Below are positions 20,956 to 31,254 of a stretch of DNA of 64,000 bases, one piece after another (position 1 is the stretch's first letter; each line of letters starts with the position of its first letter). Both the position numbers and the translations under genes were made by a program. Below the pieces are notes generated by a model, which did no database searches, was not told the DNA's origin, and was given only the letters and a program-made list of their open reading frames with translations. This DNA is from Lamellibrachia satsuma (lineage: Eukaryota > Annelida > Polychaeta > Sabellida > Siboglinidae). The stretch covers positions 1,288,501-1,352,500 of the forward strand of contig BSQZ01000072.1 of assembly GCA_033239005.1 (NCBI GenBank), written 5' to 3'.

Positions 20956-23350
20956 ATGGCGAGCGTGTTTCGTCCGAAACACGTCGGTTGGTGCCGCCAG
21001 TGTAATTATCGTCTGCTCCACAGAACGACTCACGCGGCATCGGTCGTATCATCACTGGAGGAATACAAACAAACGGATGGCTGTGTGGTAATCAATGGTC
21101 AAGGTTTGACTTTAGCCGCAATTTATGCTGTAGCTAACAGGTCTACCAAAGTAGCCATCGAGCCGAAGTCTGTTGATCTAATGCAAGATAATGTCGATTA
21201 TCTGAGCGGCAAGATTCGAGAAGGTTTGGTTATCTACGGCGTGAACACGGGCTATGGGGGCAGCGCCGATGTTCGCTCCGACGACACGGCCGAGCTACAA
21301 ATCTCGGCCATCCGTGTTTTGAACGCGGGGTTTGGACCGACATTTCCTCCAGAACTGGTTCGCGCCGTCATGCTAGTTCGCGCTAATTGTCTGAGCCTCG
21401 GATTCTCCGGAATACGCCCCACCACCGTTCAACTGCTCGTCGACATGCTCAACGAAGATATCGTTCCTGTTGTTCCGAAGAGAGGCTCCATCAGCGCCAG
21501 TGGAGACTTGATGCCGACGTCGTATATTGCCGCGTGCATGATGGGACGGCCGGATGCTCGGGTCGTCGTGGACGGTGTTGAAACGACGGCAACTGCTGCG
21601 TTTCAGAGAGCTCGGTTAAGCCATGTCAAGTTCCAGGCCAAAGAAGCGTTGGCTGTAGTCAACGCGGCGTCGTTTGCGTCGTCGCTGGGAGCTTGCGTCC
21701 TCTTCGACGCCAACGTTGCCGTTCTGTTGACGCAGGTGGCGACGGCGTTGGCTGTGGAATCACTCGAAGGTCGCGTCGAGAGCTTTCACCCGACCATCAG
21801 GCGCTGTTTACCGCACGCCGGCCTCCGGGAGGTGGCTGGCAATCTGACGACGCTATTGGACGGTTCTCGATTGGCAGTGCAAGAGTTATCAATGGAACAA
21901 AAGGACGAGACGAATCGCCTGATGCAGGACCGTTACTGTCTACGATCGGCGCCGCAGTGGCTCGCCCCTGTCGCCGAGACGATGCAGGAGTCGGTGAGGC
22001 GGATCACGACGGAGACGAACAGCGCCAACGACAACCCGCTGATCGACCACGCCAACGACGCCATCATCCACTGCGGCAACTTCCATGGCATCTCCAGCAC
22101 GGTGGCGATGGACCAGGCGCGTCAGGCTCTGCAGCTGTGCGGAAAACTCATCTTCAGTCAGATGGAGGAGATCGTCAACGTGACGTTGAGCAATGGTCTG
22201 CCACCGAACCTCGCCGGCAAAGACTACAACGTCGACTTCGGCTTCAAAGGCACCGATATAGCGATGGCGTCGTACATGTCCGAGCTTGACGTACTCACGA
22301 ATCCCGTCACGAACCACGTGGTGTCAGCCGAGATGCACAACCAGAGCGTCAACTCGCTAGGATTGTTGTCGGCGAGGAAGACCAACGAGGCGCTCGAGGT
22401 CCTCCAGATGATGCTGGCCAGTATGTTGTGCTGTGAGATGCAGGCCGTCGACTTGCGCTGGCTCCAGCGACGGGTGAACAGCGAGCTGGACGACCTCTTT
22501 CGACGACACGGCGTCGATCCAGTCGACGCCCGGCCTCACGTCGGTCCGTGGTACAAGTTCGCGCTGCAGCCAACAACTGCCGCCGCCGAACTGTGCGACA
22601 ATCTGGACGTCGGTGGAACGGGGCGCGATGATTTCGTGTCTGATATCGTGTGTCGTATGGAGGCTGTGATGACGAGAGTCAGGACAAACGACTGCTATTC
22701 TGAAGTCTACCAGGAACTCGGTCATGGTAATTATCTAGTACATGTACGTGTGTGGTTGTATGGCGAGTGTATGCGCTTCGTAGCAGGAATGGAACGTTTA
22801 CAGCTACTTGGATGTATACATCGTACATTCGTAATTGTTTCACCGCTCTAGGCCTGTATATGTTTATATTAGCTGGTTATTTCTTGCCTTTACATTTTGC
22901 CGATCCAGTGTAGTGCTTGATATTATTTCGCAGTTCTTGACAGCTGTTTGCGAGAAAGAAATTAAACTCGCCTGTATTGTGTTTTTATTTTTCTATTTGG
23001 GTTTCCCCGTTGGCTGAGCAGCTGTCCCTCTCCACTCAGGGGGCTGGCGCTGACGCTGGCACCAAGGAAGGCGTTGACTTTCTTGAAAAGTTCTCTCCGT
23101 CATTTGATCAGTCGAACGGACGTGTAACACAAAATGGTTCGTCTGCAACGTTATGTCCACACTAACTTAACTCACCGTTCGTAATAATATACTACTTTCA
23201 GGAACCAGACAGATGTACCGCTTCCTACGGCGAACTTTGGCCATTCCATTCTACACGGGGGAAGTTGCTCTTGACACGTCGCTGCACAAGATTTTCGCTG
23301 CCATTCAACAGCACGACATGAACGATGTCCTCGTCGGCATTTTCAAATAA
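20956..23350 (+). CDS. MIO-type aromatic amino acid ammonia-lyase, PAL-like (intact copy, two exons)
   Basis: Predicted to eliminate ammonia from an aromatic amino acid, phenylalanine-type being most likely. Exon 1 is 20956-22726 and exon 2 is 23202-23350. The intron (phase 1, GTAATT...TTTCAG) joins to give [14 protein letters not shown] and a stop at 23348; the product is 639 residues. The MIO triad A181-S182-G183 lies in GSISASGDLMPTSY. Other PAL active-site equivalents are Tyr94 (YGVNTGYGG), Asn236, Gln324, Tyr327, Arg330 (MQDRYCLRSAPQW), Phe376 (GNFHG), Glu459 and Gln463 (SAEMHNQSVNSLG). The selectivity pair is Val121-Leu122 (VLNAG), where plant PAL has Phe-Leu and tyrosine lyases have His. 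It matches PAL, not HAL, in the NPVTNHVVSAEMHNQ region. The C-terminal part is shorter than in plant PAL (about 700 residues). The first 34 residues lack acids and have several Arg, suggesting a mitochondrial presequence (inference). Coding DNA is clearly more GC-rich than its surroundings. Confidence 0.95.
22727..23201 (+). other. Intron of the lyase gene (unit 1)
   Basis: 475 bp, GTAATT donor and ACTACTTTCAG acceptor. The reading frame happens to stay open for 41 codons into the intron and stops at 22849-22851. Without splicing, the protein would lose the conserved PAL C-terminus and gain an unrelated tail. Splicing is inferred from the restored frame and the family-like exon 2 product. Confidence 0.88.
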
Positions 23351-23675
23351 GCGTTGCAGGAGGGGGCTGTCGACCACAGCAAAGACTTTGACGACAATCA
23401 ACGATTGTCAGTGAAACAATGAACTCGTAAAACGTCTATTTTAATATCTGCAAGGAATGTGTTTCGGTGTAATAATGTGGCCAACGGGTCCGTTGCGTGT
23501 TCATTAAAGTATTATATGAGGTAGAGAGAATCGTGCGTCAAATGTAGCAGAATGTGTGTAAGGGTCAACCGTTCATAATTAATCATGAAGTGTCAGTAGA
23601 ACGTTGTAAAGGCGATGCCTCATTATGCGGTTAACATAGGTAAACATAGCGTAACATTGTTAATATAAATTAATG
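23351..23675. other. 3' flank of the lyase gene and end of unit 1
   Basis: Matches 49712-50025 closely. It runs directly into the sequence homologous to position 1 of the window, which fixes the head-to-tail junction. No other feature seen. Confidence 0.7.
23503..23508 (+). promoter_or_regulatory. Candidate polyadenylation signal ATTAAA
   Basis: It lies 153 bases after the stop codon. The aligned hexamer in unit 2 (49864-49869) is ACTAAA. ATTAAA is the common variant of AATAAA; no cleavage site can be proven here. Confidence 0.4.
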
Positions 23676-23872
23676 TATAAGTTGATATAGATACTATTAG
23701 TTAGAATTGAGTTTTATGGTATATCGTTTTATTATATTCGATATTGTTAAGCAGGTGCCGCTATAGTTGGAGAAATTATTTTATAAATTAAAAACTGTTG
23801 GTGCATCTTGAAACGTGATCTCAGTTTTCTATCAGCGAAAGAACTTGTAGGCTAAACTAGTTCATGCGTGAC

Positions 23873-24004
23873 GAGTCCCATGTGTCACATGATACGTATT
23901 GTATGTCCCATATGTCACATGATACGTTTGGTATGTCCAATGTGTCACTTGATACGTATTGTATGTCCCATGTGTCACTTGATACGTTTGGTATGTCCCA
24001 TGTG
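23873..24004. repeat. 30-bp minisatellite, unit 2
   Basis: About four copies of the CATGTGTCACATG-containing unit, several with CACTTGATACG variants. Frames on both strands are repeat translations. Confidence 0.9.
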
Positions 24005-24164
24005 GGTCTTCCCCGCAGTCACATTTCGTTGACGGGGTCACGGTTGGACAGACCCTCCAGGTAGGGATGCAGTTGGTAGTAATCCAATTTTGACAACTGC
24101 TGATGTTTCTCGTATTTCCCACATATCCCGTTTGATGCAGCTGGGCGACGATAAGAAACGTTGC

Positions 24165-25626
24165 AAAATAGTCAGATACGAGAGGATACGATCACCCCTG
24201 AAGTGACTACAGAGTGGACACGATCACCCCTGAAGTGGTTACAGAGTGGGATCAGAGAGGACACGATCACCCCTGAAGTGGTTACAGAGTGGGACCAGAG
24301 ATGACACGGTCACCCCTGAAGTGGTAACAGAGTGGGATCAGAGATGACACGGTCACCCCTGAAGTGGTTACAGAGTGGGACCAGAGATGACACGGTCACC
24401 CCTGAAGTGGTAACAGAGTGGGACCAGAGATGACACGATCACCCCTGAAGTGGTTACAGAGTGGGACCAGAGATGACACGGTCACCCCTGAAGTGGTTAC
24501 ATAGTGGTATCAGAGAGGACACGATCATCCCTGAAGTGGTAACAGAGTGGGACCAGAGAGGACACGATCACCCCTGCAGTGGCTACAGAGTGGGAACAGA
24601 GAGGACACGATCACTCCTGAAGTGGTAACAGAGTGGGACCAGAGAGGACACGATCACCCCTGAAGTGGCTACAGAGTGGGACCAGGGAGGACACGATCAC
24701 CCCTGAAGTGGTAACAGAGTGGGACCAGAGAGGACACGATCACCCCTGCAGTGGCTACAGAGTGGGAACAGAGAGGACACGATCACTCCTGAAGTGGTAA
24801 CAGAGTGGGACCAGAGAAGACACGATCACCCCTGAAGTGGTTAAAGAGTGGGACCAGAGAGGACACGATCACCCCTGAAGTGGTTACAGAGAGGGACCAG
24901 GGAGGACACGATCACCCCTGAAGTGGTAACAGAGTGGGACCAGAGAGGACACGATCACCCCTGAAGTGGTAACAGAGTGGGACCAGAGAGAACACGATCA
25001 CCCCTGAAGTGGTTACAGAGTAGGATCAGAAAGGACACGATCAACCCTGAAGTGGTTACAGAGTGGGACCAGAGAGGACACGATCACCCCTGAAGTGGTA
25101 ACTGAGTGGGACCAGAGAGAACACGATCACCCCTGAAGTGGTTACAGAGTAGGATCAGAAAGGACACGATCAACCCTGAAGTGGTTACAGAGTAGAATCA
25201 GAAAGGACACGGTCACCCCTGAAGTGGTTACATAGTGGGACCAGAGAGAACACGATCACCCCTGAAGTGGTTACAAAGTGGGACCAGAGAGAACACGATC
25301 ACCCCTGAAGTGGTAACAAAGTGGGACCAGAGAGGACACGATCAACCCTGAAGTGGTTACAGAGTAGGATCAGAAAGGACACGATCACCCTTGAAGTGGT
25401 AACAGAGTTGGACCAGAGAGGACACGATCACCCCTGAAGTGGTTAGAGAGTGGGATCAGGGAGGTCACGATCACACCCTGAAGTGGTAACAGAGTGGGAC
25501 CAGAGAGGACACGATCACCCCTGAAGTGGTAACTGAGTGGGACCAGAGAGGACACGATCACCCCTGAAGTGGCTACAGAGTGGGATCAGAGAGGACATGA
25601 TCACCCCTGAAGTTGTAACAGAGAGC
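24165..25626. repeat. 43-bp minisatellite, unit 2
   Basis: About 34 copies of the unit seen at 2655-3572, the longest of the three arrays. Unit 2 has sub-blocks with GATGACACGGTCACC and with AGAACACGATC that are not prominent in unit 1, showing local block amplification. Confidence 0.95.
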
Positions 25627-26100
25627 TTCCACAAATTTCTTAAACAGTAAAATATACGCAACTTGTAGACGATGATCAAATCTACTCTTTGGTAGACAGG
25701 TAAGAATTACAAGCCAGTTCCACCCCAATCCAGCAGGGGGCTACACACGTAATGCAATTAGTGGTAATCGTTAGGTGTCAGCAGCAGAGTGCTTTGTGAG
25801 AGAGTGCACGAATAGCTAACTGTTCGTCATCCGTAAAATAACAAGCAAACAATGCGCGCAACAGAAAAACTGCCCACGCATGCACAAAGGCACGATACGG
25901 CATTTACTATATTTAGCGCAACAAGCCAACGCTGACAAGTGTAATTTAAACATGCCGCCGATCTGGAGCGACTTCGATCATACCTACCAAGTAAGTTTAA
26001 GGTTCTATTTGATTTCGCGGCGCTATATTTCTTACTTCGTGTAACAGAAGATCGGTTGTTTGATATGAATGAAAGTAATAATACTATGTGGGACTGCGTA
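25627..26100 (+). other. Conserved block with possible exon and splice donor, unit 2
   Basis: Homologous to 3573-4080. Here ATG at 25952 begins MPPIWSDFDHTYQ and reaches CAA|GTAAGT, with CTATATTTAGCGC upstream as a possible core promoter. A 5' exon is conceivable, but no downstream exon is identified and the ATG is not conserved in units 1 and 3. Confidence 0.3.
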
Positions 26101-26460
26101 TGCACTTGTGTGTGTGTGCGTATGCATTCGTACACGTCTACGTACGCAATGTGCGTGTGACGCTTGATACGCGCTTGCACTTGTGTGTGTGCATGCGTGC
26201 GTGCGTGCGTGCGTGCGTGCGTGTGTGTGCATTCGTACACGTCTACGTACGCATTGTGCGTGTGACGCTTGATACCGGCTTAAACGCTTTTGCCTATATG
26301 CATATGTAGACTAATGTGCATTTGAGAGCGTCTTAAATTGCGAACATAACCAAACTATGTGTTCTGTGGTAGACGTTATATAATGGTGACGCATATCCAC
26401 CTGCATACGACGAATGTGCGTGGGCCTAAAGTCGTCTGGTGGCCTTGGATAGGTAGAGGA
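26101..26460. repeat. TGTG/GCGT microsatellite pair and dispersed repeat head, unit 2
   Basis: Two tandem copies of a segment with GCATTCGTACACGTCTACG and GTGTGACGCTTGATAC separated by (TGCG)n, then the CATTTGAGAGCGTC dispersed repeat head. Unit 3 has a shorter version (51630-51890). Confidence 0.8.
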
Positions 26461-26464
26461 CAAA

Positions 26465-27889
26465 AAAGTTAAGGGATCTTATTAAAACGTTTAACTAGTC
26501 ATTACAAATGAATCGTCTGATCGACTCAATAAATTAAGGGATCATTTCATAAAATAATGGGGTCTACCCAGTCCGTCACTTCATATAATTATGGGAAATC
26601 AAAACATATAAGGATTCATAAAAAAAACACAAACTTAAGGGGCTATAAAACAAATGATGGGGTCACATCAAAATCATAAGAGGTTATCTCAAATAAATTA
26701 AACAGATTTAAAAAAATAAATTAAGCAATCATTTTGAAAAATGTTAGGGTCATTTAACAAAACAACTAGCTCATTATCTGAAAATGTTAAATGGGCTTTC
26801 AAAACTTTAAGGAGTCATATAAAACATGTCGTAATAGGGCCACCTAAAATCAGCATCTTATTTTACGTTTTCAGGTGATCGCTTTTTAATTTAAAGATAC
26901 CATATAATTTTGGGGATTACCTTTTAATTTCGTAATTTTTAAAAGTACCCCTTAATTTTATATTTTGCTTAATTATCCCTTAATTGGAAACAAAGGGCAA
27001 CTTTTTGGGGTGGCGCACCTACAAGAATGAATAGAAACTAACCGTTTGCAACTACAATCAACAACATCACCCCAGTGGTTTATTAGCAAACGCTTGTTGA
27101 ACAAACAGCAAGCATATTTCACGGGCTGTGACATTGCTGTCGATAAACCTATGTAGCGAATTCCTGCTAATTTCTACAAATCTTCCACACTTCTAACAGA
27201 TGGCACTTGTTTTTAATGAATATTTAAATTTGTTTAATGACTCCTTAACTTTTTTGAGAAAACCCCTTTATTTTAGGAAATGACCACTTAATGTTTTGAG
27301 ATGATCCCTTAATGTGTTGAGACAATCAGCCAATTCTTTTTAATCAACACGTCTATTTTTGAAAAGTACCAATAACCTTTTTGAGTAGACACCTTTTTCA
27401 GATGATCTTTTAATTTATTGAGACGATCAGTTATTTCTTAATGAACATTTAAATTTAGTGTGAAATAACACCTTAAGACCCTTTTTATGGGAAGACCCCT
27501 TAATGTGTTGAGATGATCCCTGAATGCGTTGAGACGATAAGCCAGTTCTTTTTAATATACACTTCTATTTTTTTAAATTAATATTCAACTTGTTTGAGAA
27601 GACCCTTTTTTATTCGATGACCATTTAATATTTAAAAATTATCTTTTAATTTATTGAGACGATCAGCTAATTCTTTTTAATGAATATATACGTTTTTCAA
27701 ATGATCCTTTAGCTTTTTAGAAGACCCATTTATTGTATGATGTGACCTTTTACTGTTTTAAGATGATCCCTTAGTTTATTGAGACGATCAGCTAGTTTAT
27801 TATAAATGACCACTTGCATGTTTTGTGATCCCATAACTTTTTTGTAGTGACGACCAGCTTATTAATTGTTTATAAATCACTCCTTACAG
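26465..27889. repeat. Inverted AT-rich arms of TTAAGGGATCAT motifs, unit 2
   Basis: 26465-27000 carries TTAAGGGATCAT-type motifs in one orientation. 27230-27889 carries GATCCCTTAAT-type motifs with GAGACGATCAGC in the other. Between them is about 230 bp of mixed sequence (TTTGGGGTGGCGCACCTACA). It looks like another foldback structure of the same family as 5799-9115. No open frame of note. Unit 3 has it at 51895-53340; unit 1 differs. Confidence 0.65.
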
Positions 27890-28676
27890 TTTTCTTTATG
27901 ATATAATACCATAGTACACTCTGTAATTTTTTTTTTAATATTAAGTTTGCATTTTGATGACTCATTATATTTGTATATTGGTATGACCCTTTATTCTATG
28001 ATATGATCTCCTAATTTGTTGAGATGATCAATTAGTTGATTTTTTTAATGACCCCCACATGTTTTAATTTTCCCTTCACTTTTTTGGAAGACCTCATAAT
28101 TTTACGATGTGACACCTTAATTTGTTAGAGACGATTTGCTGGTTATTTTGTTTAAAATATACCTTATATTTGACATGAACGTTTATTTTTTAAAAGACCC
28201 CTTCCTTTTCGTCTTCCCTGCTACCCTGCCTGATTCGAACCCATCGTTTGCCCACATCAATTATTATTATTGCCGTATGCTATCTAGGAGGATATATAAA
28301 CTGTAGACCATATGTCATCCCAGAAAACAAGCCGCTTAATCTTTCTGGGAATCTTATTTTAAGCATACTTTAGTAAACGTCGAGTGTGTGTCAGCATGGC
28401 TAGCCACGATAAGGGTGAAAATGAGGATGTTGAGGAGGAGGATGAGGAGCAGGACGATGAGGCTGATGAGGATGATGTAGTTGTCGTCATCATCATCGTA
28501 ATAATTATCATCCTCATAATCATCATCACTAAGATAAACCCTTAATTATCTTCATCTTTCTCCTCCTATTCAGCATCATCATTACCATTAATCATCTTCT
28601 TCATCATCGTCATCATAATCATCTTCATTGTTCTTATTACATTACCGGACGATTGTAGCATTACTGGTTGTACCAG
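27890..28676. mobile_element. Right half of foldback element 1, unit 2
   Basis: Matches 6730-7486 including the GGCTAGCCACGATAAGGG block, the GAT and CAT tracts, and the terminal CATTACTGGTTGT. The left half seen in unit 1 is replaced by the 26465-27889 sequence. Confidence 0.7.
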
Positions 28677-28677
28677 T

Positions 28678-30232
28678 CGACCGGAAATGTAATAAATCGA
28701 CCGGTAATGTAATAATCGACCGGTAATGTAATAAATCAACCAGTAATGTAATAAAAATGACGATGATAATTATGATGATGACGATAATGATGATGTTAAT
28801 AATGATGATGTAGAAGGTGATGATGAGGGTGATAAACGATTATGATGATGATGACAATTAAGGGGCGATCTTTGTGACGATTGTAATGATGATTATGACG
28901 ATGATGATGATGATAATGATAATAACGATGGTGATGATGAGGGTGATAAATGGTTATGATGATGAGAGGAAGAAGATTAAACAATCAAGCGGTCTTAGTG
29001 ATGATGATGGAGATGATAACAAGGGGGTGATCATTATTACGATTATGAGGACGAAGACAAGGAAACCTTCAGCCTCGTCATCCTACTCTTCCTCCTCATC
29101 GTCATCGTCATCCTCGTGTTCACTTTTATAATGGCTAGCCATGCTGACACCCACTCGACGTTCACAAACGAACGATTAACATAGACATATCAGAACGAGT
29201 GAGCCGCATGTTTTCTGGGAGGACATATGGAATGACGTTCATATCGTTCGGACCGAGTCAGACAGAGTGGTAAGGAAGAAGGGGGATAATTAAAAAGGGT
29301 CACCTCAACACATGAAAGAGGTAATCTACACTCAATTAAGGGATAATATCAAACAATTATTTAAGGGATCATTAAAAATGCTTAATAATTGATCATTATT
29401 TGATTCAATTAAGCGGTCATATCTAACAAGCTAGGGGAAATATCAAAATGCAATGTGATATTATACTGGAAACTTAAGTTTAAACGCAAAAATAATAAAA
29501 TAAGGGACTGAAACAATTAAGGGGTTATCTAAAAAAATAAAATTAAGAGTAATTGCAGTCAATTAAAATGTTCATCTAAACGAGGGCACCCACTTAATTT
29601 TTGAGTTGATCCCTTAATTTGTTGAGACGATCAGCTTGTTAACTTGTTAATTACTTTTTACATATTTTGTGATCATCCCTTCAATTTTTTTAGAAGGCCC
29701 ATTAATTTTATGAGATGTCCCCTTAATTTATTTAACTTTTTCGAGACGACCATTTGATTTGATGAAATTACCCCATAATGTTTTGAGATGATAAGCTAGT
29801 TTATTATTAAATGACCCTTAATAAGACTTTTAAATTATCCTATAACTTGTTTTTGATAAAATCCCTTAATTTTATTCATATTTTAAAATACTTTGGTAGC
29901 CCTTTAATTGTTTAGATGAACATTTTATTTGACTGAAATTACCCTTTACTTAATTTTTTGAGGTAACCCCTTAATTGTTTCAGCTGGTGCCTTATTTTAT
30001 TATTTTTGCGGTTAAGCTTAAGTTTCTAATATAATATCACATTGCATTTTGAGATTTGAGACTTGTTTGATATGACCCCTTAATATGATCAAATGATGAT
30101 AAGTTCTTAAGTAGTTTTAATGATCCCTTAAAAAATTGTTTGAAATGATCCCTTAATTGAGAGTGGATTACCACTCTGTCTGACTCGGTCCGAACGATAT
30201 GAACGGCATTCCATATGTCCTCCCAGAAAACA
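28678..30232. mobile_element. Foldback element 2, unit 2
   Basis: Matches 7488-9115. The inverted arms are near 29207-29585 and 29895-30231 (CATGTTTTCTGGGAGGACAT facing its complement). Frames in the GAT tract are artefacts. Confidence 0.7.
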
Positions 30233-30660
30233 TGTCTGACTCGGTCCGATTGTTTGCCAAAATGTAGTTACTGTCGTGCGTTACCTGGGAGGTTATATGA
30301 ACGGCATAGCAACTGTATAAATGCTAAACGGTTAAATTTAACATCTAGTTTAGAACAAGTTTATTTAAATACTTCTGCATGTTATGGTATATAATCAGGT
30401 CCAAGGCTTACATACCCGCTGAACGATATCGAAATAAACAATAATTACTTCCACCGTCTCCAGTGAGCTATAAGAAGTTCACAAACATAGAGATTAAATT
30501 TGACGAGTGCAAAATTCACCGCTTTTTATTTTCAATGAATGAACACTGAAGAAATAGACTATGCTTGACTGCTTCTTTCGAACACTGCTTCTGTACACCA
30601 TTAAAAGCAATGTCACCAGGTCGCCATAACGTAATGGCATGGTAGCATCGGGGAACATAT
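30233..30660. other. No gene recognised
   Basis: Counterpart of 9116-9540 with only scattered differences. Confidence 0.5.
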
Positions 30661-31201
30661 GAATTTCAATACATGGTCACTACACTTTAAATACACAACT
30701 GGAATACATAGTCAACGTAATACATAATCACTGTACCCAAAGCCGCAGCTAGAATACACAATCACTGTACACACTGTACACTGCTAGAATACATAGTCAT
30801 TGTACCCACATCCTCAGCTAGAATACATGGTCACTACACCTTAAATACACAAATAGAATACATAGTCACAGTGCCCAAAGTCACAGCTAGAATACATGGT
30901 CACTACACCTTAAATACACAAATAGAATACATAGTCACTGTACCCACAGCCACAGCTAGAATACATAGCCACTGTACCCACAGTACACTGCTAGAATACA
31001 TAGTAACTGCACTCCCTCTTAATTGTATATCTCAATGTTCCCTTAAATGTAATCTGAACTGTAATTCTCACAATAATCCTAATTGTAATTCTCACAATAC
31101 TCCTAACTGTACCTATTACCTAGCAGTGGTCACGTAGCAGTGGTCAAAGTTCTTTTTAAGCAGTGATCATCTAGTCAGCGGGGTCAAAAATCAGTAGCAT
31201 A

Positions 31202-31254
<53 letters not shown>

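Noticed and set aside
20956..22851. Calling the lyase a histidine ammonia-lyase
   Set aside because: The segment around residues 440-475 and the QDRY..RSAPQW and NSANDNPLID regions follow PAL, and the HAL-type Ser-His selectivity pair is absent.
22727..22851. The in-frame tail NYLVHVRVW... as the true C-terminus
   Set aside because: A GT donor lies at its first bases, and the spliced alternative gives a PAL-like C-terminus conserved in both copies.
20956..23350. Lyase as bacterial or fungal contamination of the assembly
   Set aside because: It has a spliceosomal-type intron and is continuous with LINE, SINE and satellite DNA in two tandem units.
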